The position numbers and the translations under genes were made by a program. This document shows positions 33,864 through 42,590 of a stretch of 64,000 nt of DNA, piece after piece. The notes under the pieces are model-generated. The model saw only the letters and a list, made by a program, of their open reading frames with translations. It searched no databases and was not told the origin of the DNA. Source of the stretch: CAVPKN01 sp964588495 (GTDB lineage Bacteria; Chlamydiota; Chlamydiia; Chlamydiales; JAAKFR01); contig CAZPPS010000002.1 in the NCBI GenBank assembly GCA_964588495.1, positions 73,607 through 137,606 of the forward strand, read 5' to 3'. Positions within the stretch are counted from its first letter, which is position 1, and the number at the start of each line of letters is the position of its first letter.

Positions 33864-33952
33864 ACACAAAGACACAAAGGCGCAAAGACACAAAGAGATA
33901 TGATATTTTTTTTCTTTGTGTCTTTGTATCTTCGTGTCTTTGTGTTGAATCC
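33864..33952. repeat. CACAAAG-class palindrome upstream of flhB
   Basis: ATTCAACACAAAGACACAAA with further units at 33859-33895 faces TCTTTGTGTCTTTGTATCTT to TGTGTTGAAT ending about 33950, giving arms of about 35 bp around an A/T-rich loop. It ends only about 8 bases before the flhB ATG at 33958, where a ribosome binding site would be expected. Confidence 0.8.
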
Positions 33953-33957
33953 GTTAT

Positions 33958-34605
33958 ATGAGTGAAAAGACTGAGAGACCATCGGCGCGGAAGCTTAAAA
34001 AGGCACGAGAGGAGGGAAATGTCCCCCAATCTAGCGAGCTTGCCTCTGCGTTGATTTTTCTGGGAGCGCTGAGTCTACTTTGGGCTTTTGGGCCCAAGCT
34101 CGGGAAGGGTCTGAAAGCTCTTTTTGTGACTCTTTTCTCCACATTGAATGACCCACAGATCGAAAACCTAGGCCCGCCAATTCTTTCCCCTCTTTTGTTT
34201 ATTTTGGGAGGGGTTTTTGTCATCGCGATTTTGGCGCATCTTTTGCAAACGGGGTGGATTTGGAGTTGGCCTAAATCCTCTAAAGGTAAAGGGGAGTCAC
34301 GCTGGGTTATTTTGCCTCTAAAAGTGGCTGTGATTGCCTTCATAGGCTATTTTGAACTCAATATTTCTCAGAATGCGCAGATGCTTTTGGAATCGGCAGC
34401 TGGTAAAGTCGATTTTTTGCTCAAAACGCTCTTTTTTCTCCTCGTCAAGATCGGTATTGCCCTTCTTGTGCTCGGAATTTTGGATTATTTTTATCAAAAA
34501 TGGAAATATGACAAACAAATGCATATGACTAAGCAAGAGCTCAAAGAGGAACAAAGAGAGACAGAAGGGGATCGCAAGACTAAAATCCAAATGAGGCAGA
34601 GATAG
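33958..34605 (+). CDS. flhB: FlhB/SctU-family export protein lacking the cytoplasmic autocleavage domain
   Basis: A 215-residue protein matching the membrane part of FlhB/SctU: MSEKTERPSARKLKKAREEG at the start (the family signature), four hydrophobic segments (about 30-50, 75-95, 120-140, 155-180), and MTKQELKEEQRETEGDRKTK at the end, which in full FlhB leads into the linker before the NPTH-containing C-terminal domain. Here the stop comes at that linker, and I see no NPTH-like sequence in the 36 bp before flhA. Full FlhB is about 350-380 residues. Next gene is flhA. The missing domain normally sets substrate switching, so the protein may be a minimal gate subunit or a remnant. Confidence 0.85.
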   Translation: MSEKTERPSARKLKKAREEGNVPQSSELASALIFLGALSLLWAFGPKLGKGLKALFVTLFSTLNDPQIENLGPPILSPLLFILGGVFVIAILAHLLQTGWIWSWPKSSKGKGESRWVILPLKVAVIAFIGYFELNISQNAQMLLESAAGKVDFLLKTLFFLLVKIGIALLVLGILDYFYQKWKYDKQMHMTKQELKEEQRETEGDRKTKIQMRQR

Positions 34606-34641
34606 ACAAAAAATAATTTCACTTCTAATTTGTGTTTTACA

Positions 34642-36492
34642 ATGCAAGGAGAGTGGAAAAACCGTTTTCGTCAATTAAGCCATCATACCGATGCCGTCTT
34701 AGGGCTTGGGTGTGTCGGCTTGGTATTGCTGCTGATACTGCCGCTTCCGCCGCTATTTTTAGATATTTTTCTCTGCATCAGCATCGTTTTTTCTGTCATG
34801 GCCCTGCTGTTGACCCTTTATGTGGAAAACGCATTGGAATTCAATGCTTTCCCCTCGGTTTTATTATTTTTAACTCTCTTTAGGCTGGGCTTAAATATTG
34901 CCTCCACGCGGATGATTTTAACGGATGCGGAGGCAGGCGATATCATCGACACTTTCGGCTCATTCGTGATCCGGGACAACATTTTTGTGGGTCTCATTTT
35001 GTTTGCCCTTTTGACGATCATTAATTTCTTTGTGGTGACAAAAGGTGCCGGAAGAATTGCGGAGGTAGCTGCCCGTTTTACTCTGGAAGCCCTTCCTGGA
35101 AAACAACTCTCTATTGATAGCGAGCTCTCAGCAGGTCTGATTTCCCAAGTGCAGGCCAAAGAAGAGCGGAAAAATTTGACTCTGGAAGCCGATTTTTACG
35201 GGGCGATGGATGGGGCCTCAAAGTTTGTTAAAGGCGATGCCGTTGCCGGGCTCATCATTACAATTGTCAATCTGATCGGCGGGCTGATTATGGGAGTTGC
35301 GATCAAAGGTTTAGACTTTAAAAACTGTTGGGTGACTATTTCACGTCTCACGATTGGAGATGGGCTCGTTGCACAAATTCCGGCTCTTTTAGTTTCGGTG
35401 GGCTCTGCCATGATGATTACAAGAGCTTCTTCGGGCGCTCTTGGAAAAACGATTCCAAAGCAGTTCTTGCATCAACCCAAAGTCTTAACGCTAACTGCAC
35501 TTCTGATGCTCATGATCAGTTTTATACCCGGAATGCCCCTTTTTGTGACGATTCCATTGAGTCTTGTCCTTTTTGCCGCAGGATTTTTCAAGGGCAAAAA
35601 AAAGTTAAAAGAGACCATACAAACTCAAGAGAGGCCAGAATGTTCTTTTTTGGTTCCTTCTGTCGAAGTGCAGCTCGGTTTTCAGGCAGTTATCTACGCT
35701 GAGCCCCTCCATGACAAAGTTAAAGAGATTCGAGAGAAAATCTTGCACCATTTAGGGATCAATATCCCCTCTGTTCATATTTCAGATCACAGCGAGCTCT
35801 CTCCGACAGGCTGGGCAATTCGCATTCGCGGGGTCCGGGTGATCAGCGGACGTGATAATGAGCTGAATTTCATTGCCGACAGGATGCGTGAGGCCATCGA
35901 AAACAATGCCCATGAATTGATCAACCGACAAGATGTGGCCCGTATGCTTCAAAGCGCCAAAACCTATGATAGCGCAGTTGTCGACGAGCTTTATCCCAAA
36001 AAGTTGGCCCTTGGTCAGATCCTAAAAGTGCTTCAAAGCTTGCTGAGAGAGAGTGTTCCCATTCGGGATTTTGTCACGATTCTTGAAATTTTAGCAGACC
36101 ATGCCTCGGGTGAAAAAAGCAATATCGAAGAGCTTGTGGAGCATGTGCGGCAAGGGCTGTCGGGCAAAATTTCAGAGGAATTTTTCGGCAAAACACGGCG
36201 GGCCCATGTCATTACCATCGATCCCAAAGTGGAGCAGACTTTGACCGCTTCCAAAGGGGTTTTGCGGCCTAAAGTGGTTGATCAGATTGCCCAAAAGTTG
36301 CTCGGCCTTTCTGAGAAAGGGAAGAAAAAAGGAGTGACTCCTGTTGTTTTGACAACAGCTGCGACGCGGGGCCAGCTCAAAAAGCTCATAGAAAAGCAGC
36401 TTCCCGATCTACCTGTCCTTTCCTACAAGGAAGTGGCTCATGATGTGGAGCTATCATCGCTTGGCGAAGTGTCTAACGAGGTTCTCATATAA
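34642..36492 (+). CDS. flhA: Flagellar-type export gate protein FlhA (CT060-like)
   Basis: A 616-residue FHIPEP-family protein. The N-terminal membrane half (about 1-325) has eight hydrophobic helices and the family region ALEFNAFPSVLLFLTLFRLG, followed by the FHIPEP loop with KGAGRIAEVAARFTLEALPG and DGASKFVKGDAVAGLIIT. The C-terminal cytoplasmic half (about 330-616) has the four-subdomain FlhAc/SctVc layout. The ATG at 34642 is preferred over an upstream TTG. It is distinct from the SctV at 62357-64000, so this genome has both flagellar-type and virulence-type gate proteins, as in Chlamydia. It abuts flhF. Confidence 0.93.
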   Translation: MQGEWKNRFRQLSHHTDAVLGLGCVGLVLLLILPLPPLFLDIFLCISIVFSVMALLLTLYVENALEFNAFPSVLLFLTLFRLGLNIASTRMILTDAEAGDIIDTFGSFVIRDNIFVGLILFALLTIINFFVVTKGAGRIAEVAARFTLEALPGKQLSIDSELSAGLISQVQAKEERKNLTLEADFYGAMDGASKFVKGDAVAGLIITIVNLIGGLIMGVAIKGLDFKNCWVTISRLTIGDGLVAQIPALLVSVGSAMMITRASSGALGKTIPKQFLHQPKVLTLTALLMLMISFIPGMPLFVTIPLSLVLFAAGFFKGKKKLKETIQTQERPECSFLVPSVEVQLGFQAVIYAEPLHDKVKEIREKILHHLGINIPSVHISDHSELSPTGWAIRIRGVRVISGRDNELNFIADRMREAIENNAHELINRQDVARMLQSAKTYDSAVVDELYPKKLALGQILKVLQSLLRESVPIRDFVTILEILADHASGEKSNIEELVEHVRQGLSGKISEEFFGKTRRAHVITIDPKVEQTLTASKGVLRPKVVDQIAQKLLGLSEKGKKKGVTPVVLTTAATRGQLKKLIEKQLPDLPVLSYKEVAHDVELSSLGEVSNEVLI

Positions 36493-37304
36493 TGTCTTTA
36501 AAACGTAACAATGTCTCAGAGATTAAGCGTCTTGTGCATGAAAGAAAAGAAGCGAGCTCCCTTCTTTTGCGTTTTTTGATCGCTAAAGGGATTTCTCCCT
36601 CAGTTGCCGAAGAAATCATGGCATTTCAAACGGCTGAGGGAAAAACGGTGGGGAATATCAAAGACATTGTGGCCTCAAAACTGCGTGTGGCAGGCGATCT
36701 TAACTTTGCCAAGCCCCAAAGGCTTCTCTTTGTGGGGCCAACGGGGGTTGGAAAGACGGCTGTCATCCAAAAACTCGCCCTTTATTATGCGCAGCTACAA
36801 AAAAAAGTCGCTGTGATGAGCCTAGATGGGTCTAAAAAAGAACATTTGAAAGGTTGGGCAGACGCAAACGGGATCCCACTTACCGAGACTAATGAAAGTA
36901 AATATGATCTCATTCTGATTGACACAGAAGGGTGTAATTATTATCTACAGGGAAGGGTAGAGGCTTTAGGGGAACAAATTGGAGCCATCAATGAGGACTT
37001 TGAAATTGTCCTCACGCTCAGCGCGGCTGCAAAAGAGGTCGATCTTTACGGGGCCGTGCACCAATTTTCTATTTTGAGTCCCAAAACCGTTGCGTTTACA
37101 AAGCTCGATGAAACCCTTTCATCGGGAGTTTTGCTAAATGTGTGTGCAAAATCTGACTTGCCCATCCGTTATATTGCTCACGGATTTCCGCTACCAGGAG
37201 TGGTTCAAGTAGCAGATCCACAGGAAATTACACATAAAATCCTGACAGAATTTAATAAAAAAGAGTTTCAACTCTTAAGACAAATGACTCTCGCAATAAA
37301 TTGA
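36492..37304 (+). CDS. flhF: FlhF-like SRP-family GTPase
   Basis: A 270-residue protein with the SRP-GTPase NG domain and little else. N-terminal helices (about 1-70) precede G1 LLFVGPTGVGKTAVIQKLAL (near 77), G3 as LIDTEGCN in place of the usual DTAGR (near 141) and G4 as FTKLDETLSSGVLLN (near 200). FlhF proteins place the flagellum with the export gate. The variant G3, Asp-Thr-Glu-Gly, may alter GTP hydrolysis. It shares its first base with the flhA stop, and fliA follows after 37 bp. The assignment rests on both motif and operon context. Confidence 0.75.
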   Translation: MSLKRNNVSEIKRLVHERKEASSLLLRFLIAKGISPSVAEEIMAFQTAEGKTVGNIKDIVASKLRVAGDLNFAKPQRLLFVGPTGVGKTAVIQKLALYYAQLQKKVAVMSLDGSKKEHLKGWADANGIPLTETNESKYDLILIDTEGCNYYLQGRVEALGEQIGAINEDFEIVLTLSAAAKEVDLYGAVHQFSILSPKTVAFTKLDETLSSGVLLNVCAKSDLPIRYIAHGFPLPGVVQVADPQEITHKILTEFNKKEFQLLRQMTLAIN

Positions 37305-37341
37305 GATCTGCTACGATTAAAATAATGATTAATAATTATGG

Positions 37342-38127
37342 ATGTACGTGTCTGACGAGAACAAGGAAGCCCTAAAAGAGCTGTGGCAGAGGTATTTTGC
37401 CAGCGGCAAGCTTGAATTTCGGGATGAAATCATCGAGAAAAGTCTCTTCCTTGTCAAATATGTCGTAGGACGATTGGGTAATGCGCTTCCTGCCCATGTC
37501 AAACTGGACGATCTTTATTCCTCCGGCCTTACAGGGCTTATGAAGGCTGTGGAAAAATATGACCCTTCAAAAAATAGTAAGTTTGAAAGCTACGCCATTC
37601 TTCTGATCAAAGGGGCAATCATCGATGAGCTCCGAGAACTCGACTGGATACCGCGTAGCGTGCACCAGAAAACCAATTTGATTGCGACAGCTCAAGAGAA
37701 ACTGCAGCAAAAATTGGGAAGAGAGCCGAACGATCAGGAACTTTCGAATCATTTGGGGATTACGCAAGAAGAGTTATGCGAGCTTTTAGATAGAATCCGG
37801 CCCGCAATTTTAATTTCCCTAAACGGGGAGGCTTCGCCGAATGATGAGGAAAATGCCCCCCTTTCAGAGCGTATTCCAGACACAAAAGTGCTGACAAGTT
37901 TTGAAGCCGCCGATCGCAAAGAGTGTGCCCATTTGCTTGAAACGGCAATCGGTGACCTTCCCGAGCAGGAGCAGAAAGTTTTGACCCTTTATTACTATGA
38001 AGGATTGATGCTGAAAGAGATCGGGAAGGTGATGGGTGTGAGCGAATCGCGTGTGTCGCAGATCCACACAAAAGCGCTTCTCAAGCTGCGCGGCCACTTA
38101 AAGCTTGTCGAACATGAATTAATCTGA
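37342..38127 (+). CDS. fliA: RNA polymerase sigma-28 factor
   Basis: A 261-residue FliA/WhiG-type sigma factor. Region 2 runs through VKLDDLYSSGLTGLMKAVEKYD, KFESYAILLIKGAIIDELRELD and WIPRSVHQK (about 55-115), region 3 through LGREPNDQELSNHLG, and region 4 ends with the helix-turn-helix VMGVSESRVSQIHTKALLKLR (about 225-248). In Chlamydia this factor reads late genes including hctB, whose promoter at 11073-11100 matches its consensus. It lies at the end of the flagellar remnant, as CT061 follows CT060. Confidence 0.95.
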   Translation: MYVSDENKEALKELWQRYFASGKLEFRDEIIEKSLFLVKYVVGRLGNALPAHVKLDDLYSSGLTGLMKAVEKYDPSKNSKFESYAILLIKGAIIDELRELDWIPRSVHQKTNLIATAQEKLQQKLGREPNDQELSNHLGITQEELCELLDRIRPAILISLNGEASPNDEENAPLSERIPDTKVLTSFEAADRKECAHLLETAIGDLPEQEQKVLTLYYYEGLMLKEIGKVMGVSESRVSQIHTKALLKLRGHLKLVEHELI

Positions 38128-38134
38128 ATTTGGG

Positions 38135-38629
38135 CTATCTAATCGGCATTGCCACATAGAAACTCAGAGCATTACCACCCGGATTGCGCTTTCCAATGGA
38201 AGCATTCGAGAGGTGGTAGATCTGCACGCCACAACGGGCACAATTGTCGAACTGGTAGGCAATGTCTAAACAGGAACGAAATTCCAGCGGAAATCCGAGA
38301 TCTCTTCCTTTTCCTTTAAAGTAAATGCCTGGCGAAAAGCTGGGGACAACGATCAGCCTGCCAAAGGGATTGAGCTCAAAACCAAGTCCTACGCCCACAT
38401 AAAAAGCGCAAAACTTAGGGGCCAGCATGATGACTTGCGGCCTGATGGTTTTGTAGATGTAGCGTCCAAACCGGTATTCAAGTTGTGCCAGCGGCCCAGA
38501 ATACCGCTTCGCATCCCAATAGCCCCCACCAACTGCCACAAGGGGGGGAGGAGGACACTTGCTACCTATGAGAGGAGTTGTCACACAAAGAAAGAATAGA
38601 GCAATACGTAGAAACATAAATCTCAACAT
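38135..38629 (-). CDS. pagL: PagL-like lipid A 3-O-deacylase, outer-membrane beta barrel
   Basis: A 164-residue protein with a signal peptide (MLRFMFLRIALFFLCVTTPL) and alternating beta-barrel strands. The C-terminal motif QIYHLSNASIGKRNPGGNAL matches the PagL His-x-Ser-Asn-Ala...Asn-Pro-Gly region that holds the catalytic His and Ser. PagL removes the 3-O acyl chain from lipid A and modulates TLR4 sensing. The Glu of the Pseudomonas triad would fall about 14 residues after the His; here that place holds Asn, so activity is uncertain. It overlaps dapL by 7 bp at the end of the dap operon. Confidence 0.7.
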   Translation of the reverse strand: MLRFMFLRIALFFLCVTTPLIGSKCPPPPLVAVGGGYWDAKRYSGPLAQLEYRFGRYIYKTIRPQVIMLAPKFCAFYVGVGLGFELNPFGRLIVVPSFSPGIYFKGKGRDLGFPLEFRSCLDIAYQFDNCARCGVQIYHLSNASIGKRNPGGNALSFYVAMPIR

Positions 38630-39837
38630 AATGGAAACTCAATTTTCTGAAAACAAGACATGTTGTATCCATCAATACGGGTGATGGCTTTGAGGATATG
38701 TTCTCTTGATCCAAAGGCTGTGAAGCGTAAAAAGCCTTCGCCCATCTGTCCGAAACCTGAGCCTGGCGTTGTGATCAGGCCAGATGTCTTTAAAAGGTGC
38801 TCAAAAAGGTCCCAGGAGCTCTGTTGGCCAAAGTTGACCCAAAGGTAAGGAGCGTTTTCGCCGCCAAAAACTTGTAGGTTTTTGCGCTGGAGAGCTTCTT
38901 TTAAAAGGCGGGCGTTTTCTCGGTAGATATCAAGTGTGTGTTGCATTTGTCGAAGGCCCTCGTCAGAAAGTGCATTGAGAGCGCCTGCCTGGGAGATGAC
39001 AGAAGCGCCATTGAAAAAGGTGGTGACGATGCGACTAAAGTCTTTGTGAACAGATGCCCCATTTTCGTAGCGGAGTTTGTGGGGAATCACAGTCCAGCCC
39101 AAGCGGACACCAGAAAAGCCTAAAAGTTTCGAAAACGAGGAGATTTCAATCGCCACCTCATCTGCTCCCTCAATTTCGTAGATAGATCGAGGAAGCTCGG
39201 GATCTTGAATGAAACCTGAATAGGCAGCATCAAAGATGATAAAAGAGCCGTTTCTTTTTGCGGCTTGCACAAGAGTTTGGAGCTGCTTTTTTGTGGCGAC
39301 AGCCCCTGTGGGATTGTTTGGAGAACAGAAGAAAATGAGATCTCCCGGTTGTAGCTTGGAAAGATCTGGGAAAAAATCATTCTTGGGATCGCAAGGGAGA
39401 TAGCGGATCGTATTTTTTCCAAGTAACAAGGCTGTATCGACATAAACAGGATAAGTGGGATCTTGGACAGCGAGAGAAGCGGAAGCTCCAAATAACACTT
39501 GAAGTCTTCCGATGTCACATTTGGCGCCATCAGAGATAAAGATCGCCTCAGGAGAAATGGCGCCGTGATAAAAAAGTGAGCTGATTTTTTCTCGTAAGCG
39601 GTGATCACCGGCTTCGGGTCCGTAGCCGCTATAGCCCTCCCGATTTCCCATCTGGAGAGCTTTTTCAGAAAGCCCCTTCACAGCAGCATCTGTTAGCGGC
39701 TCTGATGTGTCGCCGATGCTTAAACTGATCAAGTCAGCGTCGGGGTGCTCTTGTAGAAAGTGTTTAACGCGACGCATCACCTCGGGAAAAAGATAATTTT
39801 CGTTCAGTTTTAGAAAGTTGGGATTGCGTTTAACCAT
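38623..39837 (-). CDS. dapL: LL-diaminopimelate aminotransferase
   Basis: A 404-residue PLP enzyme (fold type I) that makes LL-diaminopimelate directly from tetrahydrodipicolinate, the short DAP route shared by plants and chlamydiae. Marks: NPNFLKLNENYLFPEV at the start, DLISLSIGDTSEPLT near 35, SNPTGA-type FFCSPNNPTGAVATKK near 169 and the PLP-lysine segment SSFSKLLGFSGVRLGW near 233. Product feeds lysine and peptidoglycan. It overlaps dapA by 28 bp and pagL by 7 bp. Confidence 0.94.
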   Translation of the reverse strand: MVKRNPNFLKLNENYLFPEVMRRVKHFLQEHPDADLISLSIGDTSEPLTDAAVKGLSEKALQMGNREGYSGYGPEAGDHRLREKISSLFYHGAISPEAIFISDGAKCDIGRLQVLFGASASLAVQDPTYPVYVDTALLLGKNTIRYLPCDPKNDFFPDLSKLQPGDLIFFCSPNNPTGAVATKKQLQTLVQAAKRNGSFIIFDAAYSGFIQDPELPRSIYEIEGADEVAIEISSFSKLLGFSGVRLGWTVIPHKLRYENGASVHKDFSRIVTTFFNGASVISQAGALNALSDEGLRQMQHTLDIYRENARLLKEALQRKNLQVFGGENAPYLWVNFGQQSSWDLFEHLLKTSGLITTPGSGFGQMGEGFLRFTAFGSREHILKAITRIDGYNMSCFQKIEFPLC

Positions 39838-40691
39838 TGGACAGCACTAGTAAGGGAGTTTTGGTATTTGGGATTTAAAGGGGTGAGGGGCAGACGGGGA
39901 TTTCCTGATGGGAGTCCCATAACTACAAGCGCCGCTTTGAGGGGAATGGGGCTACTTTCCAGTCTAAAAGCTTTAAAAACAGGGATCAGTGCGTGATTGA
40001 GCGCGCGCGCTTTTTCAAAATCGCCGTCATTACAGGCTTTGAGAAGGGCTACCATTTCATGAGGAATGACGCTAGCTCCTCCAGAAATGATCCCATCGGC
40101 ACCTAAAGCCATAAAGGGGAGGGTCATAATGTCATCGCCACAAATCACATCAAAATCGGGCCGCTCTTTTTTGATCGTGAAAAGGATATCCGAAATCTGG
40201 GCAATATTTTCGGAGCATTCTTTAATTCCTGTGATGTTAGGAAGCTTGGCGATTCTTTTCAGTGTTTCAACCTCAATATTGACCACTGTCCGCCCTGGAT
40301 TGTTATAAGCAACTATGGGCAAAGGACTTGCCTTGCTGACCGCTTCATAGTATTGGAAAACTCCCTCTTGGGTAGGTTTGATGTAAGCAGGGGTACACAC
40401 TAAAGCTGAATTTGCTCCAAGATCTGCCGCTTTTTGAAGATTTTCAAGGGTTTGGGCAGAAGTGGTCGCGCTACAGCCTGCCATGAGAGGCAAATCACAG
40501 TTTTTCCGGGCAAGTTTTAGAAGTGTCTCTTTTTCTTTTTCTGTAAGCGTTGCAGCTTCAGCTGTTGTCCCTAAAATGACAAGGCCATCGACTCCTGCCT
40601 CGATTTGTCTATTCACATGAAAGACAAACCCTTCGGTATCGAGATTCCCTTCAGGATCAAATGGGGTAATGAGTGCTGTGTAACATGTCAT
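39810..40691 (-). CDS. dapA: 4-hydroxy-tetrahydrodipicolinate synthase
   Basis: A 293-residue Schiff-base aldolase that joins pyruvate and aspartate semialdehyde. Visible motifs: GLVILGTTAEAATLTEKEK near 36-53 (the GTTGE-like loop with Ala for Gly), PIVAYNNPGRTVVNIE with the catalytic Tyr near 135, and ITGIKECSENI with the Schiff-base Lys near 162. It follows dapB with a 35-bp overlap and is followed by dapL. Length normal. Confidence 0.94.
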   Translation of the reverse strand: MTCYTALITPFDPEGNLDTEGFVFHVNRQIEAGVDGLVILGTTAEAATLTEKEKETLLKLARKNCDLPLMAGCSATTSAQTLENLQKAADLGANSALVCTPAYIKPTQEGVFQYYEAVSKASPLPIVAYNNPGRTVVNIEVETLKRIAKLPNITGIKECSENIAQISDILFTIKKERPDFDVICGDDIMTLPFMALGADGIISGGASVIPHEMVALLKACNDGDFEKARALNHALIPVFKAFRLESSPIPLKAALVVMGLPSGNPRLPLTPLNPKYQNSLTSAVQWLNAIPTF

Positions 40692-41286
40692 CGAGAGTAA
40701 ACCATCCTTTTTTGTCTAAAATCCAAAGAGCTGCAGTCACAGCTCCCTGTGCAAAGCCTTCCCGGTTATGAGCTTCATGCGTTAGGGTAATCGTATCAAA
40801 AGGGGAATCAAAGTGCACCTCATGTTTACCACAAAGTGTTCCACATCGGACACTTGCAAAAGGCGTTTTCATTCCCAATTTCGAGGCGATCTGGATCGCA
40901 GTTCCCGAAGGGGCATCTTTTTTTTGGCTGTGGTGATATTCAACGCCTGCAAGTTCGTAAGTACGTAGAGAGGCGCGAGCTTGTTCCAAAAGCTTAATAA
41001 AAATAGCCATTCCAAGGGAAAAATTGGGAGAAAAAAGCGCTCCAATGGTACTTTTTTCAACAAGAGCCTTCACTTCTGGAATTTTCGCACCCCAACCCGT
41101 TGTGCCAATGATGATCGGTTTTTTTTGTGAAATTGCCACATTCACATGCTTGAGAACAGCGTCTGGATGGGAAAAATCGATGAACACATCGGCCTGAGGG
41201 GCGTCGACAATAGCGTAGCCTCTGCTTTTGGCAGCCAGCTCCACCATTTTCCCCATCTTGCCGTATCCCAAAAGCCCTATTTTCAT
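40657..41286 (-). CDS. dapB: 4-hydroxy-tetrahydrodipicolinate reductase
   Basis: A 209-residue NAD(P)H reductase. The Rossmann start MKIGLLGYGKMGKMVE, DVFIDFSHPDAVLKHV, PIIIGTTGW and the substrate motif ELAGVEYHHSQKKDAPSGTA near 125-144 are all present. It is shorter than the 240-270 residues usual in free-living bacteria, mainly in the N-terminal domain, as in other chlamydial DapBs. First gene of dapB-dapA-dapL-pagL. lysC and asd are not in the window. Confidence 0.93.
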   Translation of the reverse strand: MKIGLLGYGKMGKMVELAAKSRGYAIVDAPQADVFIDFSHPDAVLKHVNVAISQKKPIIIGTTGWGAKIPEVKALVEKSTIGALFSPNFSLGMAIFIKLLEQARASLRTYELAGVEYHHSQKKDAPSGTAIQIASKLGMKTPFASVRCGTLCGKHEVHFDSPFDTITLTHEAHNREGFAQGAVTAALWILDKKGWFTLDDMLHSTHYPI

Positions 41287-41411
41287 CCCCTCAGAATATA
41301 GAATGCATCAATATTAGTCGACAGACTCATGCCCCTGCCTAAACTTTGTCACCAGCGGCCGAAGTCTTTTTGAAAATTCTTAAAAATAACTTGAAAAATA
41401 AAGATTCATCC

Positions 41412-42587
41412 ATGAAAATTGGTATTATGAGGTCCAAATTTCATGGAGAAAAAGTGATCAGGCAGGTATTTTTAAAAAAAATAGCAGGGGCATTTCAAGT
41501 CACAAAAGTAGTGGCAATCCTAGGGCCGAGACAGTGCGGAAAAACGACAGCTGCCAAGCAATATCTTGAGACACAGTCACATTTTCCCAAACAGAATTAT
41601 TTCGATCTTGAAAATTATCGTGATCGTGAAAGACTAAGCGATCCTCTTTTATCATTGTCCTCTTTATCTGGGCTGATTGTTATTGATGAAATCCAAAGAG
41701 CGCCCGGTTTATTCGAGACGTTGCGTGTTTTAGTAGACAATCGGGAGCTGGATCAACACTATCTGATATTGGGAAGCGCATCCCGTGAGTTGATTGCTCA
41801 GTCTTCGGAGACCCTTGCCGGTCGAATTACTTATCTTGAATTGACTCCCTTTATGTTCGATGAGATCCACCAAATGGATAAGCTTTGGATAAGAGGGGGT
41901 TACCCACTTTCGGTTTTAGGTGCAAGTGATGAGATCAGTGTGGCGTGGCGCAAAGGATATATTAGGACATTTTTGGAAAGGGATATCCCTGCGCTTGGCA
42001 TTAACATCCCTCCAGAGCAGCTACGACGTTTTTGGATGATGCTGGCGCATTATCACGGCAACATGTTTAATGCTTCGGAACTAGGTAGATCGCTTGGGGT
42101 ATCTCATAAAACGATGAAAGAGTATGCCGACATTTTAACCGCGACATTTATGGTACGTCAACTGCAACCCTGGTATGAAAATATTGGAAAGCGCCAGGTT
42201 AAAACACAAAAAATCTACATCCGAGATAGCGGAATCTTCCATACCCTTATTGGAGTGAATAATAATTCCGATCTACTCGTTAATCCCAAATTGGGGGCTT
42301 CTTGGGAAGGATTTGCTCTTGAACAAATCATTTTTCATCTCGATGCCCAGCAGGAAGAGTGCTACTTTTGGGGAACGCATCAGCAGGCAGAGCTTGATTT
42401 GCTGATCATAAAAAATGGAAAAAAATTAGGATTCGAAATTAAATATTCGGCAGCTCCTACGTTGACAAAGTCAATGCAAATTGCCAAAACAGATCTCGCT
42501 TTAGATTCTCTCACAGTTGTCTACCCTGGAGATATCGAATATGCACTTACAAAAGACATCTTTGTAAAGCCTCTCAAGTCATTTTAA
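41412..42587 (+). CDS. AAA_14/DUF4143 ATPase of unknown function
   Basis: About 391 residues from the ATG at 41412 (a second in-frame ATG is at 41427; the frame is open to 41346). An AAA_14 domain has Walker A AILGPRQCGKTTAAKQ and Walker B LIVIDEIQRAPGLFETLR, then LILGSASRELIAQSSETLAG; a C-terminal DUF4143 domain follows (ISVAWRKGYIRTFLERDIPALG, then KLGASWEGFALEQII, ELDLLIIKNGKKLGFEIKYS with nuclease-like spacing). Such proteins are frequent in accessory genomes of bacteria and are often transferred. A MITE copy follows four bases after the stop. Confidence 0.88.
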   Translation: MKIGIMRSKFHGEKVIRQVFLKKIAGAFQVTKVVAILGPRQCGKTTAAKQYLETQSHFPKQNYFDLENYRDRERLSDPLLSLSSLSGLIVIDEIQRAPGLFETLRVLVDNRELDQHYLILGSASRELIAQSSETLAGRITYLELTPFMFDEIHQMDKLWIRGGYPLSVLGASDEISVAWRKGYIRTFLERDIPALGINIPPEQLRRFWMMLAHYHGNMFNASELGRSLGVSHKTMKEYADILTATFMVRQLQPWYENIGKRQVKTQKIYIRDSGIFHTLIGVNNNSDLLVNPKLGASWEGFALEQIIFHLDAQQEECYFWGTHQQAELDLLIIKNGKKLGFEIKYSAAPTLTKSMQIAKTDLALDSLTVVYPGDIEYALTKDIFVKPLKSF

Positions 42588-42590
42588 ATT

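Noticed and set aside
33958..34605. Reading flhB as a mis-called fragment of a full gene with a frameshift
   Set aside because: No NPTH-like sequence is visible in any frame of the short gap to flhA; a true truncation is the simpler reading, though relatives should be checked.
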